55,299 nt of DNA from Curtobacterium sp. A7_M15 (GTDB taxonomy: Bacteria > Actinomycetota > Actinomycetes > Actinomycetales > Microbacteriaceae), in contig NZ_JAUZED010000004.1 of the NCBI RefSeq assembly GCF_030705415.1, forward strand, positions 1 through 55,299, given 5' to 3'. A model generated the notes under the pieces. It was not told where the DNA came from, ran no database searches, and worked only from the letters and a program-made list of their open reading frames with translations. This document shows positions 19,380 to 28,749 of the stretch, one piece after another. Position numbers and translations under genes: made by a program. How positions within the stretch are numbered: position 1 is the first letter of the stretch; the number at the start of each line of letters is the position of its first letter.

Positions 19380-20738
19380 ATGACCGCTCGCACGCTGAGC
19401 GCCGCTGTGTCCCACGTCGGGCGCATCCGCGCGAACAACCAGGACTCCGGCTACGCCGGTCAGCACCTGTTCGCGGTGGCCGACGGCATGGGCGGACACG
19501 CGGGCGGCGACGTCGCGTCGGCGATCGCGATCCGTCGCATCCGAGAGGTCGACCGCGAGTTCCCGTCGGCGCACGACGCCGAGTTCGCCCTGCAGTCGGC
19601 ACTCATCGCGGCCAACCAGCTCATCACCGAGACGGTGTTCGAGCACCAGGAACTCACCGGCATGGGCACCACCGTGTCCGCGATGATCCGCGTCGGTGAC
19701 CAGGTCGCGATCGCGCACATCGGCGACTCCCGCATCTACCGGCACCGCGACGGCGAACTGCAGCAGATCACGTCCGACCACACCTTCGTGCAGCGGCTCG
19801 TCGACAGCGGTCGGATCACCCCCGAAGAGGCAGCCGTGCACCCGCGGCGGTCCGTGCTCATGCGGGTGCTCGGCGACGTCGACGCCGCACCCGAGGTCGA
19901 CACGGCGATCATGGACATCCAGCCGGGCGACCGCTGGCTGCTCTGCTCCGACGGCCTGTCGTCGTACCTGGCCGAAGAGCGGATCCGCCACGCACTCGCG
20001 TCGAACATGGACGCGAACCAGGTCACCCAGCGCCTCGTGAAGGAGACGCTCGACCACGGTGCGCCCGACAACGTCACCGTCGTCGTGATGGACGTCACCG
20101 ACACCGAACCCGACGACGAGGACGACGCTGCCACGACGGTCGGGTCCGCGGCGGCACCGCTCACGTTCGAGGCGTCGACCGGCCGCAAGCCGATCCGCCT
20201 CCCCACGATCCTGCTCCACCCGCTCAAGGTCACGACCGCGCCCGAGGACTCGCACTTCGAACCCGAGTCCGACCAGTTCTTCGCCGAGCTCATCGCCGAG
20301 GACCGCCGTCGCCGCATCCGCCGACGGGTCTCGTGGACCGTCGCACTCGTCGTGGCCGTCGCCGCACTCGTCGGCGCGGTCTTCCTCGGCTGGCGGATCA
20401 CCCAGGATCACTACTACGTCGGGACCGACCGCGGCACCGTCGCGATCTACAAGGGCGTGCAGCAGTCGATCGGGCCGATCGCCCTGTCCGACGTGTACGA
20501 GGACACCGACATCGCGGTGTCCGGGCTGCCGGAGTACACCCGCGAGAACGTCCGCTCGACGATCAACGCGCAGTCGCTCTCCGACGCCCGCGACATCGTC
20601 GACCGGCTCCGGAAGGCCGCCGAGACCGGTCAGGACCAGGCGGGGACCGGCGGCGACGGCGGATCACCGTCCCCGACGCCCTCGTCGTCGCCCTCCTCCA
20701 CCCCGACGAAGTCGGCGTCGCCCGGGACGAAGCGATGA
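19380..20738 (+). CDS. pstP: PP2C-type Ser/Thr phosphatase PstP
   Basis: A 452-residue protein that reverses PknA/PknB phosphorylation. The PP2C motifs are VGRIRANNQDS, DGMGGHAGGD, IAHIGDSRIY, LLCSDGLSSYL and DNVTVVVMDV, so the metal-binding Asp residues are intact. A juxtamembrane linker of acidic residues leads to a transmembrane helix near 320 (VALVVAVAALVGAVFLGW) and an extracellular domain. A Ser/Pro/Thr-rich tail ends it. Stop and rodA start overlap by 4 bp. Confidence 0.94.
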   Translation: MTARTLSAAVSHVGRIRANNQDSGYAGQHLFAVADGMGGHAGGDVASAIAIRRIREVDREFPSAHDAEFALQSALIAANQLITETVFEHQELTGMGTTVSAMIRVGDQVAIAHIGDSRIYRHRDGELQQITSDHTFVQRLVDSGRITPEEAAVHPRRSVLMRVLGDVDAAPEVDTAIMDIQPGDRWLLCSDGLSSYLAEERIRHALASNMDANQVTQRLVKETLDHGAPDNVTVVVMDVTDTEPDDEDDAATTVGSAAAPLTFEASTGRKPIRLPTILLHPLKVTTAPEDSHFEPESDQFFAELIAEDRRRRIRRRVSWTVALVVAVAALVGAVFLGWRITQDHYYVGTDRGTVAIYKGVQQSIGPIALSDVYEDTDIAVSGLPEYTRENVRSTINAQSLSDARDIVDRLRKAAETGQDQAGTGGDGGSPSPTPSSSPSSTPTKSASPGTKR

Positions 20739-22171
20739 GCGGCGCGACCGCCCAGTCGTTCACGCAGGCGATCACGATCAAGCTGCGGGAGCCCGCGCGC
20801 GCCCGCAACCTCGAGCTCGTCCTGCTCGTCATCGCCTGCGGGATCTGCGCCGGCGCCATGGTCCTCGTGCAGCTCGGGACGAAGGGCAGGCTGTTCGACA
20901 CCTCGGTGCTCTGGACGGGTGCCGGCATCCTCGGCCTCGCCCTCGTGATGCACGTCGTGCTGCGGATCGTCGCGAAGAACGCGGACCCGTTCATCCTGCC
21001 GGTCGCCCTGGTGCTGAACGGCATCGGCATCGCCGAGATCTACCGCATCGACGTCCACAACGGCCTCACCGGGTGGAGCGCGATCGGCGTGAAGCAGATC
21101 GTCTGGACGATGCTCGCGATGGTCCTGGCGATCATCACGGTCTCGGTCGTCCGGAACCACCGCTTCCTGCAGCGGTACCGCTACATCTTCATGTTCCTCA
21201 CGATCGCGTTGCTGCTGCTGCCGATGCTGCCGGGCATCGGACTCAACGTGAACGGTGCCCGGGTCTGGATCCAGGTGGGGTCCTTCACCTTCCAGCCGGG
21301 CGAGCTCGCCAAGATCACGATGGCGCTGTTCTTCGCCGGGTACCTCGTCACCGCACGGGACTCCCTGTCGATCGTCGGCCGGAAGTTCCTCGGGATGACC
21401 TTCCCGCGGGCGCGCGACCTCGGTCCGATCCTGGTGATGTGGGCCGCGGCGATGGGTGTCCTGGTCTTCCAGCGGGACCTCGGTACCGCGCTGCTCTACT
21501 TCGGCCTCTTCCTGGTGATGATCTACGTCGCGACGGCGCGGCTGAGCTGGGTCCTCATCGGGCTCGTGCTGTTCGTCGGCGGTGCGCTCGTGGCGCAGTC
21601 CGTCCTGGTCTACGTGCACGGCCGGTTCGAGCAGTGGCTCGACCCGTTCAACCAGGAGATCTTCACCCGGCAGACCCAGGGCAGCTACCAGCTCGTGCAG
21701 GGTCTGTTCGGCTTCGCGAACGGTGGGATCACGGGGACCGGCCTCGGCCAGGGACGCCCGTACATCACGCCCGTCGCCAACGCGGACTACATCATCGCCT
21801 CGCTCGGTGAGGAGCTTGGGCTGATCGGCGTCTTCGCCATCCTGTCCCTGTTCATCATCCTGGCGTCGCGGGGCCTCCGCGTCGGGTTCATGGCGCAGGA
21901 CGACTTCGGCAAGCTGCTCGGCGTGGGCTTCGGCTTCATCATCGCCCTGCAGGTGTTCGTCGTCGTCGGCGGCATCACCCGGGTCATCCCGGTGACCGGC
22001 CTCACGACGCCGTTCATGGCGGCCGGTGGTTCGTCCCTCGTCGCCAACTGGATCATCGCCGCGATGCTGCTGCGCCTGACCGATGCAATCCCCGCCGAAC
22101 AGCGCGTGCAGCAGGGTGCGATCCCCGCTGCCCGTGGTCGCGGGACGACCAGGAAGGAGCGCAGCCGGTGA
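20735..22171 (+). CDS. rodA: SEDS-family peptidoglycan glycosyltransferase RodA
   Basis: A 478-residue membrane protein with about ten to twelve helices. SEDS landmarks are GARVWIQVGSFTFQPGELAK, the DLGTALLYFG motif with its catalytic-type Asp, and a late GGITRVIPVTGLTTPFMAAGG segment of the family. It polymerises lipid II in partnership with the transpeptidase encoded right after it; the two genes overlap by 4 bp. Length and order match the actinobacterial rodA-pbpA pair. Confidence 0.94.
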   Translation: MSGATAQSFTQAITIKLREPARARNLELVLLVIACGICAGAMVLVQLGTKGRLFDTSVLWTGAGILGLALVMHVVLRIVAKNADPFILPVALVLNGIGIAEIYRIDVHNGLTGWSAIGVKQIVWTMLAMVLAIITVSVVRNHRFLQRYRYIFMFLTIALLLLPMLPGIGLNVNGARVWIQVGSFTFQPGELAKITMALFFAGYLVTARDSLSIVGRKFLGMTFPRARDLGPILVMWAAAMGVLVFQRDLGTALLYFGLFLVMIYVATARLSWVLIGLVLFVGGALVAQSVLVYVHGRFEQWLDPFNQEIFTRQTQGSYQLVQGLFGFANGGITGTGLGQGRPYITPVANADYIIASLGEELGLIGVFAILSLFIILASRGLRVGFMAQDDFGKLLGVGFGFIIALQVFVVVGGITRVIPVTGLTTPFMAAGGSSLVANWIIAAMLLRLTDAIPAEQRVQQGAIPAARGRGTTRKERSR

Positions 22172-23625
22172 ACCGACAGCTCCGCGGTGTCTCGACCGTC
22201 ATCGTGCTCATGTTCGTCGCCCTCTTCGTGTCGACGACCTCGATCCAGTTCTTCTCGGCCGACTCGCTCCGTGCCGACTCGCGGAACTCGCGGACGATCC
22301 TCGCCAGCTACTCCACGAAGCGCGGGGCGATCCTCGTCAACGGCAGTCCCATCGCCGAGTCGACCCCGGTGGACGACCAGTACCAGTACCAGCGGAAGTA
22401 CACGAACGGCGACCTGTACTCGGCCGTCACGGGGTACTTCACGATCGGGCAGGGCAACTCCGGCATCGAGAGCGCCGAGAACACCGTGTTGTCCGGCAAC
22501 TCGGACGCCTCGTTCTTCCAAAACCTCAACGCGATCCTGACCGGCCAGGACGTCCAGGGCGACAACGTCAACCTGACGATCGACCCCGACGTCCAGAAGA
22601 CCGCCTACGACGCGCTCGGCGACAACACCGGTGCCGTGGTCGCGATCCAGCCGAAGACCGGCAAGATCCTCGCCATGGTGTCGAAGCAGAGCTACGACCC
22701 GAACACCCTGACGTCGCACGACACCGACAACGTCATCGAGCAGTACAAGGCACTCGAGTCGAACCCGGCGAAGCCCCTGCAGAACCGGGCCATCGGCGGC
22801 GACCTGTACACGCCCGGGTCGGTCTTCAAGCTCATCGTGGCGTCCGCGGCGCTCGAGGGCGGCAAGTACGACCTCGACTCCGAGTTCCCGAACCCGTCCC
22901 GACTGCAGCTCCCCGGCACGAGCACGTACATCAACAACGCCGAGGGCGGCTCGTGCGGCGGCGGCGACAAGGTCAAGCTGCGCACGGCGATCCAGTACTC
23001 GTGCAACATCCCCTTCGCGGAGCTCGGTCAGAAGCTCGGCTACGACGCGATCAAGAGCATGGCCGACAAGTACGGCTTCGGCGACGCGATCGAGGTCCCG
23101 ATGCGAGCCACAGCCAGCCAGTACCCCGACGTCAGCGACGACACCGCGCAGCTCATGCTGAGCTCGTTCGGCCAGGCCAGCGTCCGGGTGTCCCCGCTGC
23201 AGATGGCGATGGTGTCCGCCGGCATCGCGAACGGGGGCAAGGTCATGCAGCCGTCCCTCGTCGACTCGATCACCACGAGCGACCTGAAGACCGTCGAGTC
23301 CTTCTCCCCGAAGCAGTACAGCGACCCGCTCTCGTCGTCCGAGGCGAGCGACCTCACCGAGGCCATGCAGAGCGTCGTCAGCTCGGGGACCGGCACCAAT
23401 GCCAAGATCGACGGTGTCGACGTCGCAGGGAAGACGGGCACGGCCGAAGGCGGCACGGGCGATCCCTACACACTCTGGTTCACGGGCTTCGCCCCGGCGA
23501 AGGACCCCGAGGTGGCCGTCGCGGTCGTCGTCGGGAACGGCGGCGGACTCGGGCAGTCCGGGGTCGGCAACACGGTCGCGGCTCCGGTCGCGAAGAAAGT
23601 CATGGAGGCGGTGCTGAACAAATGA
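22168..23625 (+). CDS. pbpA: Penicillin-binding protein 2 type transpeptidase PbpA
   Basis: A 485-residue class B PBP. An uncleaved N-terminal anchor (VIVLMFVALFVSTTSIQFF) is followed by an N-terminal dimer domain and a transpeptidase domain. Active-site motifs are TPGSVFKL (Ser-x-x-Lys; near 217), YSCN (Ser-x-Asn) and GKTGTAE (Lys-Thr-Gly). It is the crosslinking partner of RodA. The stop overlaps the pknA start by 4 bp. Confidence 0.94.
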   Translation: MNRQLRGVSTVIVLMFVALFVSTTSIQFFSADSLRADSRNSRTILASYSTKRGAILVNGSPIAESTPVDDQYQYQRKYTNGDLYSAVTGYFTIGQGNSGIESAENTVLSGNSDASFFQNLNAILTGQDVQGDNVNLTIDPDVQKTAYDALGDNTGAVVAIQPKTGKILAMVSKQSYDPNTLTSHDTDNVIEQYKALESNPAKPLQNRAIGGDLYTPGSVFKLIVASAALEGGKYDLDSEFPNPSRLQLPGTSTYINNAEGGSCGGGDKVKLRTAIQYSCNIPFAELGQKLGYDAIKSMADKYGFGDAIEVPMRATASQYPDVSDDTAQLMLSSFGQASVRVSPLQMAMVSAGIANGGKVMQPSLVDSITTSDLKTVESFSPKQYSDPLSSSEASDLTEAMQSVVSSGTGTNAKIDGVDVAGKTGTAEGGTGDPYTLWFTGFAPAKDPEVAVAVVVGNGGGLGQSGVGNTVAAPVAKKVMEAVLNK

Positions 23626-25367
23626 GACCCACCAGCGGACTCACCTTCGGTGGGCGGTACCAGCTCTCGTCCCGCGTCGCGATCGGCGGCATGGGAGAGG
23701 TGTGGCAGGCCACCGACCTCGTCATCGGCCGGACCGTCGCACTCAAGATCCTCAAGGACGAGTACCTCGGCGACCCGGGCTTCCTCGAGCGCTTCCGCGC
23801 CGAGGCACGCCACGCTGCGCTCGTCAACCACGAGGGCATCGCGAACGTCTTCGACTACGGCGAGGAGGACGGCAGCGCCTACCTCGTGATGGAGCTCGTT
23901 CCGGGCGAAGCGCTCTCGACCATGATCGAGCGGGAGCACACGCTGCCGGTCGACAAGGTCCTCGACATCGTCGCGCAGACCGCGAACGCCCTGCAGGCCG
24001 CGCACGCCGTCGGGCTCGTGCACCGCGACATCAAGCCGGGCAACCTCCTCATCACGCCGGACGGCCGCGTCAAGATCACCGACTTCGGCATCGCCCGCAT
24101 CGCCGACCAGGTGCCGCTCACCGCGACCGGCCAGGTCATGGGCACCGTGCAGTACCTCTCGCCGGAGCAGGCGAGCGGGCACCCGGCGTCGCCGTCGACC
24201 GACATCTACTCACTCGGCATCGTCGCGTACGAGTGCCTCGCGGGCCGTCGACCCTTCACGGGCGAGTCCCAGGTCGCGATCGCGATGGCGCACATCAACG
24301 AGCAGCCGCCGGCGCTCCCCGGGGACATCCCGGAGCCGGTGTCCGCCCTCGTGATGTCGTGCATCGCGAAGAAGCCCGCCGACCGCCCCGCCACCGCGGC
24401 GAACCTGGCCCGTGCGGCACAGGCACTCCGGCGGGGGGACGTGGCGGCCGCCACCGTCGCCGTGCCGGCCATCGCTGCCGGCGGCACCGTGGCGTTCAAC
24501 CCGCCGCCCGCACAGGGGAACGACGCGGCGACGGCACTCATCGGGACGCAGGCCGGTGCCGTCACGGGCGGTCCCGGGACTCCGGGCTCGCCGGTCGACG
24601 GTGAGGACGAGGAGCCGAAGAAGAAGCGCGCGTGGATCTGGTGGGTCGTGGGCATCGTCGCGGCGCTGATCATCGCGGGTGTGATCGGCGCACTCGCCCT
24701 CACCAACAACGATCAGCCGGAACCGACCAAGACCGCGACGACACGCAGTTCGACGCCGAAGCCGTCGAACACGCCGACGCCGTCGCCGACCGAGACCCGC
24801 GTGATCGTGAACTCGGCCGACTTCGTCGGACTGTCGGTCGCCGACGCCCAGGCGAAGCTCGAGGCGCTGAACCTCACCTCGCGCGTCGAGGACGGCGACC
24901 CCGCTCCGAAGCCCGAGCAGGCGAACACCGTCCAGTCGATCAGCCCGACCGGCAGCCTGGCGCCCGGTTCGCTCGTCGTCCTGCAGCAGTACACGGCGCA
25001 GCCGACGGTCAACCAGCCGAATTCGGCCTCGCCGGGTGCGGTGTCCGCCGACGGCGTGGTGACCTTCAGCTGGGCGGCGGCGACCTGCCCGACCGGGTAC
25101 ACGGTGTCGTCGTACGCGTACACGATCACCGGCGGCAAGGACGCCTCGAGCCAGACCTCGGGGACGCTCGACGCCGACCACCGATCGGTCACCGTGCAGA
25201 TCGACAAGATCGACACCTCGGCCTCGCTCAGCTACACCGTGACGTGCGGCAACCTCGCGGCGTCGGCGGCGTCCGAGGCCGCGTCGAGCGACGCGTGGCA
25301 GCCCACCGACGAGCCGACGACCGACCCCACCGAAGGCAACAACCCGAGCGCCGGCCCGCAGGACTGA
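23622..25367 (+). CDS. pknA: Ser/Thr protein kinase PknA with extracellular PASTA domain
   Basis: A 581-residue membrane kinase. The catalytic domain spans about residues 10-270: glycine loop AIGGMGEV, VALKIL, HRDIKPGN, DFGIAR and TGQVMGTVQYLSPEQ. The transmembrane helix is near 337-360 (WIWWVVGIVAALIIAG). A Thr/Ser/Pro linker follows, then one PASTA-like repeat (FVGLSVADAQAKLEAL) and a further beta-rich, fibronectin-like segment. Mycobacterial PknA has no PASTA, so this version is extended. It is linked by 4-bp overlap to pbpA. Confidence 0.92.
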   Translation: MRPTSGLTFGGRYQLSSRVAIGGMGEVWQATDLVIGRTVALKILKDEYLGDPGFLERFRAEARHAALVNHEGIANVFDYGEEDGSAYLVMELVPGEALSTMIEREHTLPVDKVLDIVAQTANALQAAHAVGLVHRDIKPGNLLITPDGRVKITDFGIARIADQVPLTATGQVMGTVQYLSPEQASGHPASPSTDIYSLGIVAYECLAGRRPFTGESQVAIAMAHINEQPPALPGDIPEPVSALVMSCIAKKPADRPATAANLARAAQALRRGDVAAATVAVPAIAAGGTVAFNPPPAQGNDAATALIGTQAGAVTGGPGTPGSPVDGEDEEPKKKRAWIWWVVGIVAALIIAGVIGALALTNNDQPEPTKTATTRSSTPKPSNTPTPSPTETRVIVNSADFVGLSVADAQAKLEALNLTSRVEDGDPAPKPEQANTVQSISPTGSLAPGSLVVLQQYTAQPTVNQPNSASPGAVSADGVVTFSWAAATCPTGYTVSSYAYTITGGKDASSQTSGTLDADHRSVTVQIDKIDTSASLSYTVTCGNLAASAASEAASSDAWQPTDEPTTDPTEGNNPSAGPQD

Positions 25368-25488
25368 CCGACCCCCGGACGGGGGCTCGCGACACCGTTG
25401 CGTAACGGTTCGGTCGAGCTCCCCGTCACCAGCGTCTCACCAGCGAAGCCTGCCGTACACTTGCCCGGACGGACATTCGGAGGAGTAC

Positions 25489-27300
25489 GTGCCAGAAGGT
25501 GTGACCGCGGGGATCACCCTCCTCGCCAACCGCTACGAGATCGGTGACGTCATCGGTCGTGGCGGCATGGCCACTGTGCATCTGGGCACCGACACCCGGC
25601 TCGGACGCAAGGTGGCGGTGAAGCTGCTGAAGCCCAGCCTCGCCAACGACCCGGCGTTCCGCACGCGCTTCCGGCAGGAAGCCCAGGCGGCCGCCCGCAT
25701 GGCACACCCCACCATCGTCCGCGTCTACGACGCCGGCGAAGAGACCGTGACCGAGACCTCGGGCGCCGAGATGCAGGTGCCCTTCATCGTCATGGAGTAC
25801 GTCGAGGGCCGTCCGCTCTCCGACATCATCGGCGAGGGCCCGGTCGCCCCGGACGAGGCCGTCCGCATCACCGAAGGCATCCTCACCGCGCTCGAGTACT
25901 CGCACCGTGCGGGCGTCGTGCACCGTGACATCAAGCCCGCGAACGTCATGGTGACGCACGCAGGGCAGGTCAAGGTCATGGACTTCGGCATCGCCCGAGC
26001 GATCACCGACACCTCGGCGACGGTCGCCCAGACGACCTCGATCCTCGGCACCGCGTCGTACTTCTCCCCGGAGCAGGCCCGCGGCGAGACCGTCGACGCC
26101 CGGACCGACGTCTACTCGACGGGCGTCGTGCTCTTCGAGCTGCTCACCGGTCGCCCGCCGTTCCTCGGTGACACCCCCGTCGCCGTCGCCTACCAGCACG
26201 TCAGCGAGCAGCCCGTCGCGCCGTCCTCCATCACGCCCGAGGTCTCTCCGGCGCTCGACGCCGTCACGCTGCACGCCCTCGTGAAGGACCGCACGCGCCG
26301 GTACCAGAACGCGGCCGAGTTCCGGACCGAACTCCAGCAGGCCGCAGCCGGCAAGGTCCCGGCATCGACGCGCAAGCTGCAGCAGCAGGCCGCCCACGAC
26401 GCCTCGACGGTGCTGTTCGGTGTAAACCCCCGGACCACCTCGAACCCCGCGGTCGCCTTCCGCGAACTCGACGACGACACCGCCGAACACCGTCCGCAGC
26501 GCACCCAGAACCGCCCACCCGTGGCGTGGATCTGGGTCGGGATCATCCTGACGGCTGCGGTCATCGTCGCGGTCGTGTTCTTCGTCGCGAACCTCGGTCC
26601 GGGAAAGCCGCCGGTCACGTCCTCGGTGAGTGTGCCGAACGTCGTCGGCGCCACCTACGACTCGGCAGCCTCCGCGCTCGGCAAGAAGGACCTCGTGCCG
26701 GTCAAGGTCGAGGAGAACTCCGACGACGTCGACCGCGGATCGGTCATCCGCACCGAGCCCGGCTCCGGCACGAACGTCGCCCGCAAGCAGAACATCCGGG
26801 TGATCGTGTCGCTCGGTCCGGAACAGGTGGCCGTGCCGGACCTCGCCGGGCAGACGCAGGACGCTGCCCAGAAGGCCCTCGAGCAGGCGGGCTTCGCGGT
26901 CGGCGCGATCAACTCCGACTACTCACCCGACGTTCCCGAGGGGACGGTCATGAGCACCGACCCCGCGGCGACCTCGCAGCACACCAAGGGCACGGTCGTG
27001 AACCTGACCGTGTCGAACGGCAAGGTCGAGCTGCCGAACGTGACGCAGCAGCCGTTCTCCACGGCAAACGCGACCCTCGCCCAGCTCGGGCTCACGGTGA
27101 CGCCCGCGCCGTCCTACTCGTGCATCGGCGGCACCGTGACGCAGCAGAGCGCCCCCGCCGGAGACATCGCGCAGGGCAGCACCGTGACGCTCACGTACTG
27201 CGCCGGTTCGGCGCAGCCGCCAGCGACCGACGCGCCGACGGACGGCGACAAGGGCGGCGACAGTGGCGGCGGCAACGACGATGGCGGCGACGGTCGCTGA
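25489..27300 (+). CDS. pknB: Ser/Thr protein kinase PknB with three PASTA repeats
   Basis: A 603-residue kinase starting at GTG 25489 with GGAGGAG just before it. Kinase motifs: RGGMATVH, VAVKLL, HRDIKPANV, DFGIAR, TSILGTASYFSPEQ. The transmembrane helix is near 346-369. Three PASTA repeats begin near 381 (VPNVVG), 446 (VPDLAG) and 512 (LPNVTQ) and should sense peptidoglycan fragments or lipid II. The third holds two Cys (YSCIGG and LTYCAG). A Gly/Asp-rich tail ends it. The 121-bp gap from pknA, with TACACT at 25452, may hold an extra promoter. Confidence 0.94.
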   Translation: MPEGVTAGITLLANRYEIGDVIGRGGMATVHLGTDTRLGRKVAVKLLKPSLANDPAFRTRFRQEAQAAARMAHPTIVRVYDAGEETVTETSGAEMQVPFIVMEYVEGRPLSDIIGEGPVAPDEAVRITEGILTALEYSHRAGVVHRDIKPANVMVTHAGQVKVMDFGIARAITDTSATVAQTTSILGTASYFSPEQARGETVDARTDVYSTGVVLFELLTGRPPFLGDTPVAVAYQHVSEQPVAPSSITPEVSPALDAVTLHALVKDRTRRYQNAAEFRTELQQAAAGKVPASTRKLQQQAAHDASTVLFGVNPRTTSNPAVAFRELDDDTAEHRPQRTQNRPPVAWIWVGIILTAAVIVAVVFFVANLGPGKPPVTSSVSVPNVVGATYDSAASALGKKDLVPVKVEENSDDVDRGSVIRTEPGSGTNVARKQNIRVIVSLGPEQVAVPDLAGQTQDAAQKALEQAGFAVGAINSDYSPDVPEGTVMSTDPAATSQHTKGTVVNLTVSNGKVELPNVTQQPFSTANATLAQLGLTVTPAPSYSCIGGTVTQQSAPAGDIAQGSTVTLTYCAGSAQPPATDAPTDGDKGGDSGGGNDDGGDGR

Positions 27301-27450
27301 CCGGACCGCGTCCTGACGGATGCTCCCCGGCGGGCTCGCGCCACGCCTCCAGCGCGTCGTCGCACGGACCCGTCTGCCCGGAGGCGCGGCTCGGCCCCGC
27401 AGGTCCCGACCGGCCCGTAGGGCGGCCGCGCCACTGCCGCGACGTCACGC

Positions 27451-27478
27451 CCTGACAGCGCGGCAGTGCGCTGTCAGG
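27451..27478. terminator. Hairpin between convergent pknB and trpG
   Basis: An 11-bp perfect stem, arm CCTGACAGCGC, with a 6-nt loop. It overlaps the last codons of the convergent minus-strand gene. It is likely a bidirectional terminator. Confidence 0.6.
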
Positions 27479-28118
27479 CCCGGTGTGCTGCGATCAGCGG
27501 GTTCAGGGCAGCGGCACGCTCTGCCGCACCCACCAGGCCGGTGGTCTCGAGCCAGTTGCCCACCATCCGGTAGCCGCCCTCGGTGAGGACCGACTCCGGG
27601 TGGAACTGCACGCCGTACACGGGGTGCTCGCGGTGCTGCACGCCCATGATGACGCCGCCACCGGTCCGGGCCGTCACGGTGAGCTCGTCCGGCACCGTGC
27701 CGTCCACGATCGCGAGCGAGTGGTACCGCGTCGCGGTGAACGGGTGCGGGACGCCGGCGAAGAGGGGGCTGTCGTCGTGGTCGACCTGCGAGGTCTTGCC
27801 GTGCATGAGCTCTTCGGCGTGCGTGACGGTCGCACCGAGGGCCTCGGCGATGGCCTGGTGCCCGAGGCACACTCCGAGCAGGGGCGTGTCCGCCGCGATG
27901 GCCGCGTGGACGGTCTCGATGGAGACTCCGGCGTCCGCAGGGGTACCGGGTCCGGGAGACAGCAGCACTCCGTCGTACTCGGCGATGCGGTCGGCGATCT
28001 CGGATGCGGGGAAGGCGTCGTTCCGGACCACGTCGGTCTCCGCACCGAGCTGCTGGACGTAGCCGTTCAGCGTGTAGACGAAGCTGTCGTAGTTGTCGAC
28101 GACGAGGATCTTGGTCAT
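27474..28118 (-). CDS. trpG: Glutamine amidotransferase, anthranilate/aminodeoxychorismate synthase component II
   Basis: A 214-residue class I glutamine amidotransferase. The nucleophile Cys is in LLGVCLGHQA, and the His/Glu pair in GVQFHPES. The N-terminus ILVVDNYDSFVYTL is standard for TrpG/PabA. It supplies ammonia to anthranilate or 4-amino-4-deoxychorismate synthase. TrpG or PabA cannot be separated here; the place between pknB and crgA is that of trpG in Mycobacterium. ATG 28118 is chosen over an in-frame GTG at 28175. Confidence 0.88.
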   Translation of the reverse strand: MTKILVVDNYDSFVYTLNGYVQQLGAETDVVRNDAFPASEIADRIAEYDGVLLSPGPGTPADAGVSIETVHAAIAADTPLLGVCLGHQAIAEALGATVTHAEELMHGKTSQVDHDDSPLFAGVPHPFTATRYHSLAIVDGTVPDELTVTARTGGGVIMGVQHREHPVYGVQFHPESVLTEGGYRMVGNWLETTGLVGAAERAAALNPLIAAHRA

Positions 28119-28200
28119 GGTCGGTTCACCGTACTCGTGGGGGATGTGTGCGGCGGGCTGAGAGGCTTCCCACACCCGCGGTCACGGTAGGATACCGGCC

Positions 28201-28455
28201 ATGGCCAAGGACAAGGACCGCACCAAGCCCGCCCGGACGACCCGAGCCGACTCGGTCGACACCGCGGGGGACCAGCCGAACCCCGTGTGGTTCAAGCCGG
28301 TCATGTTCGGGTTCATGCTCATCGGCCTCGCCTGGGTGATCGTCTTCTACATCTCGAACACGACGCTGCCGGTCCCGTCCCTCGGCTCCTGGAACATCCT
28401 GATCGGCTTCGGCATCATGTTCGTCGGCTTCCTGATGACCACGCGCTGGCGGTAG
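28201..28455 (+). CDS. crgA: Cell-division protein CrgA
   Basis: An 84-residue protein with two membrane helices (MFGFMLIGLAWVIVFYI and WNILIGFGIMFVGFLM) after a basic, polar N-terminus. This is the CrgA/UPF0233 family, which brings FtsI and other divisome parts together in Actinobacteria. TAGGAT at 28188-28193 ends seven bases before ATG, so the mRNA is probably leaderless. It is divergent from trpG. Confidence 0.93.
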   Translation: MAKDKDRTKPARTTRADSVDTAGDQPNPVWFKPVMFGFMLIGLAWVIVFYISNTTLPVPSLGSWNILIGFGIMFVGFLMTTRWR

Positions 28456-28474
28456 TACCCCGGCCAGACCCTTC

Positions 28475-28511
28475 CGACGCCCGTCGCACCTGCATGGTGC
28501 GGCGGGCGTCG
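28475..28511. terminator. Terminator of crgA
   Basis: A 16-bp stem, arm CGACGCCCGTCGCACC, with one G-U pair and loop TGCAT, starting 20 bases after the crgA stop. It marks the left border of the DnaA-box cluster. Confidence 0.8.
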
Positions 28512-28524
28512 TCGTTTACCCCGG

Positions 28525-28705
28525 TTGTCCACAGCGATCCTGCTCATCGAGGCGCTCATCCCCAGCCCTCGCGCGCATTGTCCACAGTTCTCCACACTCT
28601 CCACACGCTCATCCACACCGCAGCCCCCGAGTTATCCACAGCCGCGTCCACAGTGGGGATAATCACACTCGTGTAACTCACGGATTTGTCCACAGCTGTG
28701 GACAA
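28525..28705. other. DnaA-box cluster between crgA and the rhomboid gene
   Basis: Nine or so DnaA-box-like 9-mers in 181 bp: TTGTCCACA at 28525-28533, 28578-28586 and 28686-28694, its reverse at 28697-28705, a perfect TTATCCACA at 28632-28640, and weaker ones at 28588, 28597, 28609, 28645 and 28654 (reverse). The pair at 28686-28705 is a perfect palindrome TTGTCCACAGCTGTGGACAA. No gene lies here, and terminators flank it on both sides. It may titrate DnaA, control initiation or be an origin part; function is inferred. Confidence 0.75.
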
Positions 28706-28749
28706 CTCGGTCGTGCACATGTGGAAAGAGGGCAGGTCGTACGAATGCA

